A stretch of DNA of 64,000 nucleotides from SABY01 sp964523795 (GTDB lineage Bacteria; Bacteroidota; Bacteroidia; Bacteroidales; 4484-276), in NCBI GenBank assembly GCA_964523795.1, contig CAZGAO010000009.1, positions 1-64,000 on the forward strand. Reading direction: 5' to 3'. Below the pieces are notes generated by a model that saw only the letters and a list, made by a program, of their open reading frames with translations, made no database searches and was not told the DNA's origin. Every line of letters begins with the position of its first letter. The first letter of the stretch is position 1. Of the stretch, positions 18,386 through 28,000 are shown in pieces. Position numbers and translations under genes: made by a program.

Positions 18386-19630
18386 ATGGCTCATTCGATT
18401 TATCCGCCGGGACCCGAAGAAAATACAAAAAGTTTAACTGAACTCACTGCTTCTTATCAAATCCGAGCCTTTCTGGCTATTGTCGCCATATTTACATTTT
18501 TCATCCTGTACTTTGCCCTGGTTGCGGCTCTGGGATATTTGGTTTTTCTGGCCATAATTTTCCCCATGCCTTCTATTAATATACCTATGATTTTGATTAA
18601 ATTAGGGATGCTTGCAGGTCCGGTCATGTTGTTTGTTTTTACCTTAAAATTTATTTTCAAACTCAAAAATAATCAGGCTCCTAACCGGATTAAAATCAAC
18701 AAAAAGACCCAGCCCGAACTGCTGGAATTTGTTGATGAAATTTGCAGGGAAACCGGAGCTTCCAGGCCAAAATCCATCTACATCGATCCGGACGTTAACG
18801 CCTATGTTTCGTACACCAATATGTGGCTGAGCTTGTTTTTGCCCATCCGCAAAAATCTAACCCTCGGCCTGGGGCTTATCGGGAGTTTAAACTTATCAGA
18901 ATTTAAGGCCGTGATAGCCCACGAGTTTGGCCATTTTGCCCAGCGCAGCATGAAAATTGGCAGCTACATTATTTCTGCAAATACCATAATCCACGATATG
19001 ATTTTTGCCCGCGACAGTTGGGATGATACCCTTGCCCAATGGCGTGCCTCCGACCTGCGGCTGTCGTTTCCGGCGTGGATTATCACGCCGCTTATCTGGC
19101 TTATTCGCCAGGTCTTGCGTCTGTTTTATCAATTTCTGAATATAATGCACGCCTCACTATCGCGCGAAATGGAATTTAATGCTGATAAGGTGGCGGTGAG
19201 CCTGACCGGCAGCGAGGCCATCATTTCAGCACTTTGGAAACTGGAGTACGGCGCGGCTGCCTGGAATAACACATTGAATCACACCTTTACAGCCACCAAA
19301 AAAAATATCTATGTAAGGAATATCTATGAACATTTCCATTTAGCCTTGCAAAAAACTGCCCTATCGCAAAATGAAATTTTGCAATCGCTTCCGGCAGATC
19401 ACAGGGGCGGCAGGTTGTTTTTTAGTAATTCCCAGCGGTCGAAAACAGGCATGTATGCCAGTCATCCGCCAAACGATGCCCGCGAGCACAACGCCAAAAT
19501 GCCCTTCATAGCCTGTGCTGCCGATAACAGGTCTCCCTGGATTTTATTTAACTACAGCGAAGAAATGCAGGAAAAAATGACCGTACTAATTTACGAGCAA
19601 TACTTTAAAAAGAAGGAATTACAATATTAA
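18386..19630 (+). CDS. Truncated duplicate of the M48 metallopeptidase
   Basis: A 414-residue protein whose first about 407 residues match the M48 protein at 2470 almost exactly, including HEFGH (179-183) and the EMEFNAD motif. It then jumps in frame to the last five residues of the long form (KELQY). About 915 bp encoding the charged C-terminal domain are missing; the junction falls at a short AAAGAA-type repeat present at both ends of the deleted segment. All visible catalytic and membrane features remain, so it may be an active short protease. The 3' flank and next element also match the first copy, which shows the whole cassette was duplicated. It could equally be a decaying copy. Confidence 0.85.
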   Translation: MAHSIYPPGPEENTKSLTELTASYQIRAFLAIVAIFTFFILYFALVAALGYLVFLAIIFPMPSINIPMILIKLGMLAGPVMLFVFTLKFIFKLKNNQAPNRIKINKKTQPELLEFVDEICRETGASRPKSIYIDPDVNAYVSYTNMWLSLFLPIRKNLTLGLGLIGSLNLSEFKAVIAHEFGHFAQRSMKIGSYIISANTIIHDMIFARDSWDDTLAQWRASDLRLSFPAWIITPLIWLIRQVLRLFYQFLNIMHASLSREMEFNADKVAVSLTGSEAIISALWKLEYGAAAWNNTLNHTFTATKKNIYVRNIYEHFHLALQKTALSQNEILQSLPADHRGGRLFFSNSQRSKTGMYASHPPNDAREHNAKMPFIACAADNRSPWILFNYSEEMQEKMTVLIYEQYFKKKELQY

Positions 19631-19679
19631 AATACCGTCAAAGCCATACACAGGAATACAGATTTTAAGGAAGCAAAAT

Positions 19680-19772
19680 CCACTTTCACCAGCCCAAAAG
19701 CCTATTTGGTCATTGCAAAAGGCCATTTGGTCATGCTTGGGTAGGGAAATTGGGGAAAGTGTTTTATCTTTG
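19680..19772 (+). promoter_or_regulatory. Dispersed operator-promoter element, copy 8
   Basis: TTTGGTCAT at 19705-19713 and 19726-19734, 21-bp period. TTG at 19737-19739, 25-base spacer, -7 box TATCTTTG at 19765-19772. Spacer nearly equals copy 3, and both follow an M48 gene. Next gene starts 37 bases later. Confidence 0.85.
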
Positions 19773-19809
19773 GGCTTATTAAAATATTTTAAACTAAAAC
19801 TTTTGAACG

Positions 19810-20418
19810 ATGAAAAAATTTATGTTTTTAATGATTACGACCATCATTCTTGCCTACACGGCTAAGGGGCAGGAAAGCGCAGGTGCCAGCACTAATTCTT
19901 ACAAATCCTTTGTAGGGGGGGATCTTAGTTTTAATTTTTCAGAAATTAAGTATGGTTCAAGCAGTGTAGCTAAAACTGTTTCATTTTCGGCAATGCCAAC
20001 GGTAGGAATTAGAGTGGGCAAAAATCTTGTGTTTGGATTTGCTCTTAAATTTACGCTGGTGGAGGATGATATTCCTTCCGGGTATTATGAATATTCAAAT
20101 GATGAAAAATCACTGGGTTTAACATTTTTTCTTAGGACACATACAAACCTTACAGGTAAATTGAAATTATACTATGAGCCTATTGTTGGGAGGACTTTTC
20201 ATCTTCTGGATGATTCACAAAAGGAATTCAGGGATTATTTTGTTGGGATGAATTTTGGGATGGTTTATTTTGTTAAAGATCATTTAAGCATTGAAGTAAA
20301 AATAGCAAGTGCCAAATATGAGCATATCTCAATCGAAGATAGTGATTACAAAGCCAATGAATTTGATATTAATTACGATATTATACAACCAAATTTAGGC
20401 TTGAAATTTTATTTCTAA
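19810..20418 (+). CDS. Outer-membrane beta-barrel protein
   Basis: A 202-residue protein with signal peptide about 1-20 (ends AKGQ). The mature part has strand-like alternation throughout: VGGDLSFNFSEI near the start, a GIRVG turn, EPIVGRTFHL, and a C-terminal strand GLKFYF. This is typical of small Bacteroidota outer-membrane barrels. No further function can be assigned. Single-gene unit behind element copy 8. It sits downstream of the truncated M48 gene, whereas the full-length M48 copy is followed by the LRR genes, so the duplicated cassette landed in a different context. Confidence 0.75.
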   Translation: MKKFMFLMITTIILAYTAKGQESAGASTNSYKSFVGGDLSFNFSEIKYGSSSVAKTVSFSAMPTVGIRVGKNLVFGFALKFTLVEDDIPSGYYEYSNDEKSLGLTFFLRTHTNLTGKLKLYYEPIVGRTFHLLDDSQKEFRDYFVGMNFGMVYFVKDHLSIEVKIASAKYEHISIEDSDYKANEFDINYDIIQPNLGLKFYF

Positions 20419-20484
20419 TCATCATTTTAAATTTAGGCCCATTTAATATTAATCCGATGAACGGAGTAAGTAAATTGAAATGGA

Positions 20485-20576
20485 AATTCCACCAGCTCAA
20501 AATCCCCATTTCGTCATCGCAAAAGGCCGTTTGGTCATGTTTGCCCTAATAAATGTGAAATTATATATTAATTTTG
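20485..20576 (+). promoter_or_regulatory. Dispersed operator-promoter element, copy 9
   Basis: TTTCGTCAT (20509-20517) and TTTGGTCAT (20530-20538), 21-bp period. TTG at 20541-20543, 25-base AT-rich spacer, -7 box TAATTTTG at 20569-20576. The FISUMP gene starts 23 bases downstream. Confidence 0.8.
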
Positions 20577-20599
20577 GTTCTTACTAAAATGAAATAAAA

Positions 20600-22552
20600 A
20601 TGAAGTACTCAAATTTTATCATCTACGCTTTCGGAATAATGCTGCTGCTTTTGCTGATAAACTGCAAAAAAGATAAAAAAACACCGAGCCTTTCAACCAT
20701 GCCCTTATCAGAAATTACTGCAAGTGATGCGGTAGGTGGAGGCGAAATTACCAACGATGAAGGGCAGGACATTTTATCGAGAGGTCTGGTATGGGGAACA
20801 GAAAAATCACCTACTCTTGAAAACAATCTTGGTTTTTCGCAGAGTAATTCAAGTGATTATTTATTTACATCCGAGGTGTTTGATTTATCTCCCGGTCAGC
20901 TTTACTATGTTCGGGCTTTTGCCACCAATGGTGATGGAACAGGATACGGTGAAGGTGTGGAATTTTCGACAAAAGGGGCGAATGGTGAAAACCCTTTTGG
21001 AGGCACCCCTTGCCCGGGCATGGCATCAATTACCGATGCGAGAGACCAAAACACCTACGCCACCGTAAAAATTGGAAGTCAATGCTGGCTTCAGCAAAAT
21101 ATGCGCTACCTTCCTGCCTTACATGCTCCAACGAATGAATCCGGGTCTTCACCAAGATATTATATATTTGGATTGTATGATTTACAAAATCAGGATGATT
21201 TGTTCTCTTCATTGTATCTGGCTTATGGGGCACTGTACAATTATGCGGCAGCTCAGTTAGCCTGTCCCGAAGGGTGGCATTTGCCTTCATCCAACGAATG
21301 GAAAAATCTAACAACCTATCTCGGCGAAAACCCCGGCGGCAAACTTAAAAGTACGCTTACGCAGCCTTATCCCCACCCACGCTGGACAGCGTTGAACGTA
21401 GATGCCAGCAATGAATCCGGCTTTAGAGGCTTGCCTGGAGGTAAACAATTTGATAAAGATTTTTCGGGGCAGGGATATAGTGGTTTGTGGTGGTCGGCCA
21501 CTCCTGAAAATAATACCGAGGGGCGGTACTTATTGCTCCAAAATAGTTCGGGAGCGGCTACCATCAATAATTTCCCTAACGAAAGTGGGTTTTCGGTTCG
21601 TTGCATTCTCGATGAAGAGCTAAGTGTGCCCACTGTAAATACCATAAACGTATCGGCTATTTCGGCATTCGCAGCACTTATCGAGGTGGAAATTGTTAGT
21701 TCAGGCGGCGGTTCGATTACTGAAAAAGGTGTATGTTGGAGCACAAGCCCTTATCCAACTATCGCTGATAATTATACAGCATCCGAAGGAAATCAAACCA
21801 ATTTTTCTGTTGAAATCACCAATCTTGATGAGCTGACAAAATACTATGTCCGTGCTTATGCGGCAAACTCGGCAGGTGTATCTTACGGGTATCAGCTTGT
21901 ATTTACTACCGACGATAATAACTTTCCTCCTTGTCCGGGTTTACCTTCATTTACCGATTCGCGCGATGGAACTACTTACGAAACAGTATTGATAGGCAAT
22001 CAATGCTGGATGCGGCAAAACCTTGCCTGGTTGCCTGATGTTCACAAACCATTAAATGGCAGTAGTTCGGAGTCAAGATACTATGTGTATGGATATGACA
22101 GCACAATTTTGCAAGAGGCAGTAAATCGCGCAAATTATATAAATTACGGGACGCTCTACAACTGGCGGTCAGCAATATCGGCCTGCCCGCAAGGCTGGCA
22201 TCTTCCCAGAAATGATGAATGGCAGATACTAACAGATTATTTGGGGGGCGAAGAAGCGGCTGGTGGCAAAATGAAAAGCGAGCATACCGTTCCCGACCCA
22301 CATCCTCGCTGGATAATGCCCAATGCCGAAGCAAGCAACCAAAGCTTTTTCTCAGGATACCCGGGAGGATTCCGAATCCATTTTGGCTATTTTAAAGATA
22401 TAGGCTCCATTGGCCAATGGTGGAGTTTTGATACAGTTAATCAAAGCTCTGTTTGGATGAGAGGCCTGAACAGCGAAAACGGGCTTGTGGAAAATAATTA
22501 TGCCTCCAAAAAAAATGGCTTGTCGGTACGATGTATTAAAAGTGATTTTTAG
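20600..22552 (+). CDS. Double FISUMP-domain lipoprotein
   Basis: A 650-residue putative lipoprotein (lipobox LLINC, Cys22). It contains two copies of a [fibronectin-III-like + FISUMP] unit. Fn3-like segments lie at about 32-125 and 345-435, each with a YYVRA(F/Y)A(T/A)N motif. FISUMP domains lie at about 138-338 and 445-650, each with TDxRDxxTY, QCWxxQN, LYNxxxA, ACPxGWHLP, NEW and a terminal SVRCI. The internal duplication distinguishes it from the single-domain relatives at 1283 and 22582. A cell-surface lipoprotein is likely; the binding partner is unknown. Co-transcribed with the next gene (29-base gap) from element copy 9. Confidence 0.88.
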   Translation: MKYSNFIIYAFGIMLLLLLINCKKDKKTPSLSTMPLSEITASDAVGGGEITNDEGQDILSRGLVWGTEKSPTLENNLGFSQSNSSDYLFTSEVFDLSPGQLYYVRAFATNGDGTGYGEGVEFSTKGANGENPFGGTPCPGMASITDARDQNTYATVKIGSQCWLQQNMRYLPALHAPTNESGSSPRYYIFGLYDLQNQDDLFSSLYLAYGALYNYAAAQLACPEGWHLPSSNEWKNLTTYLGENPGGKLKSTLTQPYPHPRWTALNVDASNESGFRGLPGGKQFDKDFSGQGYSGLWWSATPENNTEGRYLLLQNSSGAATINNFPNESGFSVRCILDEELSVPTVNTINVSAISAFAALIEVEIVSSGGGSITEKGVCWSTSPYPTIADNYTASEGNQTNFSVEITNLDELTKYYVRAYAANSAGVSYGYQLVFTTDDNNFPPCPGLPSFTDSRDGTTYETVLIGNQCWMRQNLAWLPDVHKPLNGSSSESRYYVYGYDSTILQEAVNRANYINYGTLYNWRSAISACPQGWHLPRNDEWQILTDYLGGEEAAGGKMKSEHTVPDPHPRWIMPNAEASNQSFFSGYPGGFRIHFGYFKDIGSIGQWWSFDTVNQSSVWMRGLNSENGLVENNYASKKNGLSVRCIKSDF

Positions 22553-22581
22553 GATTTTCAAATTTTTAAAAAAAGTACAAT

Positions 22582-23613
22582 ATGAAAACAAAGAAAATAT
22601 TTCTATTTTTAAGTACCTGCTTATTATTTGTTTTGGCTTGTGATGAAGACAAAGTTGAACCCTTGAATACAATGCCGGAAGTAGTAACGGAAATGACCGA
22701 ATATAGCTATGGAACCAAAGCAGTGTTAAGCGGTTCGGTAAGCGATAGTGGCGGGTCGCAGATTATACTACGGGGATTTTTTTGGGGCACAAACGAAAAC
22801 CCTGGCTTCGGTGATAATACGATGAACTGTGGCACCGGGATCGGTAATTTTACGACTGAAATTTCATGCTTAAGCCACAGTAAGACCTACTACGTACGAA
22901 CATTTGCTACAAACAAACAAGGCACAGCTTTTGGCAAAACAGAGCAATTTAGTACATTGAGTTTAAATATCCCATGTCCTGATAACCCACAAATTACTGA
23001 CATCGATGGAAATACATACAATACCATTTTAGTTGGAGATCAATGTTGGATGAAAGAAAATCTTAAAACAAGCAAGTATAGAAATGGCATCGAAATCAAT
23101 GGAGATAAAAATCAAAAGAATAAAAAAGTTCCTGCATTCGATGGCGCTTATGCCTGGTACGAAAATGATTCTTTGCTTTGGCAATCGTATGGTTTACTTT
23201 ACGATTGGTTTGCTGTTGACAACGAAAATGGTCTTTGCCCCGAGGGATGGCATGTCCCCTCGAATGATGAATGGATAATTCTATCCGATTTTTTAGGTGA
23301 AGCCTCATATATTGGAGGCAGCTTAAAGAGCGAAAGTACCGCGCCTCAAATACATCCAAGATGGGATAAGCCAAACAGCGGAGCCGACAACACTACTGGA
23401 TTTAGTGCTTACCCCGGGGGTATTAAAATTGCACCAAATGCTTTTGATGAACTCGGCTTGCGGGGGCGTTGGTGGTCATCTTCCGAAGTTGACACCACCT
23501 TTGCCTGGGGCAGCATATTAAGCACCGAAAGCAATTCATTCTTTCGCACCAGCGAGGGCTACAAACAATTTGGGTTTTCGATAAGATGCCTGAAAGATGG
23601 AGAGGGATTTTAA
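22582..23613 (+). CDS. FISUMP-domain lipoprotein
   Basis: A 343-residue putative lipoprotein (lipobox VLAC, Cys20). Fn3-like region about 32-125 (contains YYVRTFATN), then one FISUMP domain about 133-340 with ITDIDGNTYNT, QCWMKENL, YGLLYDW, LCPEGWHVPSNDEW, PGG and a final SIRCLKD. The domain order equals one half of the preceding protein, suggesting tandem duplication within this unit. Second gene behind element copy 9. Function beyond surface exposure is unknown. Confidence 0.87.
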   Translation: MKTKKIFLFLSTCLLFVLACDEDKVEPLNTMPEVVTEMTEYSYGTKAVLSGSVSDSGGSQIILRGFFWGTNENPGFGDNTMNCGTGIGNFTTEISCLSHSKTYYVRTFATNKQGTAFGKTEQFSTLSLNIPCPDNPQITDIDGNTYNTILVGDQCWMKENLKTSKYRNGIEINGDKNQKNKKVPAFDGAYAWYENDSLLWQSYGLLYDWFAVDNENGLCPEGWHVPSNDEWIILSDFLGEASYIGGSLKSESTAPQIHPRWDKPNSGADNTTGFSAYPGGIKIAPNAFDELGLRGRWWSSSEVDTTFAWGSILSTESNSFFRTSEGYKQFGFSIRCLKDGEGF

Positions 23614-23643
23614 TATGACAAACAAAAGATGTATTTCCCAAAA

Positions 23644-23737
23644 TCCACTTTCACCAGCTCAAAACCCCTGTTTCGTCACCGCAAAAGGCTGTTTCGTCAT
23701 GCTTGGGTCGGAAAATGGGAGAAATGAATTTCTAAAA
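23644..23737 (+). promoter_or_regulatory. Dispersed element, copy 10 (orphan, no gene and no -7 box)
   Basis: CCACTTTCACC start, TTTCGTCAC (23670-23678) and TTTCGTCAT (23691-23699) at a 21-bp period, TTG at 23702-23704. At the position where the -7 box should be (23730-23737) the sequence is TCTAAAAA. No + strand gene follows; trmO runs towards it. It is either a decayed promoter left after gene loss or marks the island border. Confidence 0.7.
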
Positions 23738-23747
23738 AAACAACAAA

Positions 23748-24230
23748 TTAAACACCCAAAAACCGATCGTCGGAAGTCTGCCGTTTGATTTCACTATTTT
23801 TTGGGAGCCAGCCCGAGTTTGCATTTTCGCAACAATCGAACGGTGGCACATAGGGCTTAATATCCAAAAGCGGCGTTCCGTCCAGCATATCAAGATTATT
23901 AAGGAAAAGCCTGTTGTTCTCAATTTTCTGAAGTTCGACAACGGTTATCCCAATAGGATTGGGGCGTGACGGTGCTCGTGTGGCAAAAACGCCATGGGGT
24001 ACCTTATCCAAAAATGGTTTTACAGTGAGCAGCGTCTTAACTTGTTTATGAAAATAATACACCAAAATAACATGGCTAAAAAGCCCGATATCTTTCAATC
24101 CCTCTTGATACTCAGGCAAAACATCCACATATCCTGACTGTGCCTTTTCGCTCGAAGGCTGGATAGGCATATCAGCAAGATTGGTGAATGGGGTGTGTAA
24201 AAAACCGATGGGCGAAAAATGGATCTTCAT
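23748..24230 (-). CDS. trmO: tRNA (N6-threonylcarbamoyladenosine37-N6)-methyltransferase
   Basis: A 160-residue protein of the TsaA/TrmO family, which uses S-adenosylmethionine to methylate t6A at position 37 of certain tRNAs. The start was set at the internal ATG (24228-24230) because family members begin near F-x-PIG; an upstream in-frame ATG adds 12 unlikely residues. Visible hallmarks are PIGFLHTPF near the N-terminus, the DIGLFSHVIL segment, and GVFATRAPSRPNPIG, the family signature, followed by LDMLDGTPLLDIKPY. Length fits. It is transcribed away from the MscS gene and converges on the FISUMP unit. Confidence 0.9.
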   Translation of the reverse strand: MKIHFSPIGFLHTPFTNLADMPIQPSSEKAQSGYVDVLPEYQEGLKDIGLFSHVILVYYFHKQVKTLLTVKPFLDKVPHGVFATRAPSRPNPIGITVVELQKIENNRLFLNNLDMLDGTPLLDIKPYVPPFDCCENANSGWLPKNSEIKRQTSDDRFLGV

Positions 24231-24322
24231 TCTTAAAAACTTTGTTTTATCGGCAAAAATAAGCAATGATAATTATGCAGGAATTTTTTGGAGTATTTCC
24301 CATCATCACAAGCCTAAATACT

Positions 24323-25033
24323 TCAAAGATATTCAGTATCAAATTTTTTCTTCAACATTTTTTCGATTATGGTCAGGTGTTTTTGATTTAAGGTATAAAC
24401 CAATATATCTAAAGTAAGAAAATCTGAATTTTGATTTTGAAGTTTGATGACTGGCGGATTTTTGTAATTGCACCAGGGCGAATTCGTTATTTCATATTTT
24501 ATCTTTTCGGCGATATCGTCACCGGCAATCGCATTTTTTACCTGCAGCTTAATGGTAAATTCTTCCATGCCCTCCGGGGTCGTCATTCCGGAAATTAAAT
24601 CCTGATTGATCCGGGCAAAAGGAATTTTAATGGTCTGTCCGTTGTCTGAGGTGATTTCGAGGTGAGTGAGATGCACCGATTTTATTTGTCCCGAAAGGTT
24701 TCCGATTTTAATATAATCGCCTAAATTTAAATCGTTTTGTGATCTGAATATCGCTCCGGCAAAAATATCTCTGAAGATAAACCAGACAAACAAAATTGCG
24801 CATATTAGAATGAGACCAGCCATGAGGTAAGGATAAAAACTCCTATTGACAAATATTGCTGTGCATGCCCAAAAAACAAAAACAATCCATGAAATTATTT
24901 CCACAAGAGGAAATACTTTTAAGACGTTCTTTAGTACTGGATATCTTGATGTTCCTTTTTTTAAGGAAATTCCGACAATTTTTAATACGATAAAAACCGC
25001 CAGGCCGGCAAGTAATATTGTTAATATTTTCAT
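24323..25033 (-). CDS. MscS-type mechanosensitive channel, short form
   Basis: A 236-residue membrane protein. Hydrophobic segments lie at about 2-22, 43-65 and 68-95, the last followed by FAGAIFRSQNDLNLGDYIKIGNLSG, the typical pore-helix to beta-domain transition of MscS proteins. The segment VHLTHLEITSDNGQTIKIPFARI matches the conserved MscS beta-domain. It probably opens under membrane tension or gates ion flux. It lies 24 bases after the SLC12-like fusion gene on the same strand, so co-transcription is likely and both may serve osmotic or ion balance. Confidence 0.85.
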   Translation of the reverse strand: MKILTILLAGLAVFIVLKIVGISLKKGTSRYPVLKNVLKVFPLVEIISWIVFVFWACTAIFVNRSFYPYLMAGLILICAILFVWFIFRDIFAGAIFRSQNDLNLGDYIKIGNLSGQIKSVHLTHLEITSDNGQTIKIPFARINQDLISGMTTPEGMEEFTIKLQVKNAIAGDDIAEKIKYEITNSPWCNYKNPPVIKLQNQNSDFLTLDILVYTLNQKHLTIIEKMLKKKFDTEYL

Positions 25034-25057
25034 TTTATAGTAGGATAAAAATACAGT

Positions 25058-28000
25058 TTATACCAGTCCCTTGCGCTTTAAAACTTTACGCACCAAAGGC
25101 TCAACATAAGGATTGATAAGCAAAAGCCTTTCGGCGCGTTCCTCGATCAGATCGCTGCGGATAAGTGCGTTTACAATGCTTTCGCAACTATGTGGTTCCA
25201 GACCTATCACTCTTTCGAGTTTGTTATAGGGCATGCGCTTGTGCAAAGCCAGTTGCACCATCACCACCAGCGAATCGTCATCGAGATTTTCGATGGGCTG
25301 AAGGTCGTTGTTTTTTGGTGCTCTTACCTGAAGTGTGCCTGCCGATACTTTTTGAATATTGCTAAGCCATTGGTACAAAACCGTTCCGGGGTTTCCATCG
25401 GATTGATCAAAATGACTGTTGAATAACCTGGCCAGGCCAATATCGGTAATTTTCTCTTCCTCCTTTTTATCAATCTTAAATTTTAGACCGCTCGACCTGT
25501 GCCTGCGAATAACCAACTCTTTAAGCTCTTCGGAATTGAAGGGATGGCAATGGATAATGCTTATGAAATTATTTTCCATATTTATCATGCCATTGATCAA
25601 ATCGTAAGTAAAGGGGTTCATGTTGATAATAAACAAGCACTTATAGTCGAATTTCTGAATCAAGCGAAGAATCATTTTAACTATTTCAAGACCCTTGTCC
25701 GCCCTTTCCCACCAAAGTTCGAGGTCGTGGATTATCACCACCGAACCATTGGGCAGCGTATCGAAAATCTCGTTAAGCCCGGCGTTAAGATTCGTGGATT
25801 TTATCAGTTGCATCCTGAAATCTTCTTCCGAAACCGAGCCTCCCGGCAAGGGGAAAACATGGTATATTTTATCTTGTTTGAAATGGGTTTTTGCAACATA
25901 TCTCGACAATGAAGTTTTGCCGGCATTGCGCTCGCCCAGGAGCATAATGCCTCCTTTCGCGCCGGAATGAAAACGTTGGATGGCTTTTTCGAACTGTGCT
26001 TCCTCTACGTCCCTGTCAATCCAAAAATCATCCACAATACTCGATCGTCCGCTAAAAAGGTTTTTGTAATAATAGGGCAGGGCTTTTAAAACTTCTTTGC
26101 CCGGGACCACCTTTTCAAGCAAATCAAGAATCTTTTCATTATTGGAAGATTGACTGCTGAACGAAATCAACTGCCTCGCCATCAGCATGCCCTCTGTACG
26201 TGAATATAACAGCCTGGCCGATTTGCGTTTAAAAAAGTTGCGAAGGTAATTATAGGATAGGTTAAAAGTGGTTTTTACAATTTCACTCTGGCTGTCGATA
26301 CTAAAACCCGAGTATTCTTCCACGCTGTCTTTGATGCGGTACGACGACAAAGTGTCGAAGGTTTCTTCGAGAATTCTATTCAGGTCGGGTATTAATTTGC
26401 GCTTTAGCTCTACAATAATTGCTTCCTGCCTTGATAGTTTTATTAGCGTTTCTTTTTTTATTAATTCAATAGCTTTTTGTTTGTCCTCTGTCTCAGTACT
26501 CGTATTTTCGAGATTGAAGCGCGTGAGGCTAAGCAGGTCGTTTAAAATATAAATATTGCCTTTCAGCGATTCCACAGCTTTGCCCAGCGAATCACTTATC
26601 GAACTCACCATACGGGTTTCAAGCACGTATCCGGTTATTTTTCGAATCGGTAGCGTAAATACTTCTGCCTTATTTTCCTTGCCTGTCTTACTCACTATTT
26701 CGGTTTTCTCTTCAAGGGTAAGGGTTTCGGGCAGCTCATGTTCCAGTTTACGAAATTCGGTGGTTGCAGTTTCAAATTGATCAATAAAATGAAAATACTC
26801 ACCGGTAGCTGCTATCGAAAGTTTTAATTCATTTACGCCGGTAAGGCTTTCATCAATTGTGTTAAGCTTATTCTTGACGGCAGATAGTTTCTTTAACAAT
26901 CCGGTTTCTATATCCTGAATAATTACGGTTTCTACCTCGTTGAGTTTATCGTTGATTCGGTTTTTATAGGCTTGCATCAACACATCCAGATATATTTTAT
27001 TAAAGTAATTGGAGGTATCGTTAAACCACGACTCCGCAAAAGTATTAATTTTTGCATGGATAGATTTATCATACTTTCTACTATTGCGTCTTTTGGAGAC
27101 GATATTGTTAACATCAATTTGATTAAGGTCGTTGAGCATGGCCTGCAGATTCTGTCTGTACTCCAAAAATAACCTGTTGCGGTATTGCTTTTCGAGTGTT
27201 AATAATTCCGTTTCAATTCCGTAAACCTCGTCAAGAATCGCATGCTCGAAAGCCTCTATACTTTTTAAGTCAAGCTCCTTAATCTTTGCTTTTTTCCCAA
27301 GTAATTCCATGTGTTCCTCGATGCGAAGAATCAAGGGGCGCAATTGTGAATAAATAGCTTCCAGCTCACTTGAAAATTTTTCGAATAGCTCATTGAGGAA
27401 ATATAATCTTGTACTTTTCAGGTAATAGGCTGCCACATTTTTGTACCTAATCTTAACAGGTATTGTAGTTTTTGAAAAGGGGTGAGCTATTTTTTTCCAG
27501 GATTTATAAAACCTTTCTATTGGCTTGTCAGATTTTTGAATTTTAAAATAATCTTTGTCAATGTGTACCGTAAGATAATTCGGAAAAACTAATACTTGCC
27601 GGTCAATTTTATTTAAGTACCAGCCAATCCCTTCTTCAAGTGCCGTTTTTTGAACAATAAGCCTTTCGTGAATCAATTTTTCGAGGGACCGTTTTGCATG
27701 AAAGTAAAAATCATTTTTGGTTTTTACCAATGCCCTTTTAATGCGGTATGAATCGTTGTACCTGATAACCCTGTTTAGGTTTTCGGAAATATTACCTACC
27801 AGGGGTTTGAATTCATCAAAGAAACTCACACTTTCATCGTAAGAGGGTAAAAATGTTTTTGTGAAAAACGAATCAAGTACCATTTGGTCGTTGGCTTCAG
27901 TCTTCAATATGTCATCGTTTATCGATTGATGGCGTGTAAGCTTCAATGGTGGCAACTCCACTGGGGATTCGAGGTCGACAAAGGATTCCTTTTTTACAGA

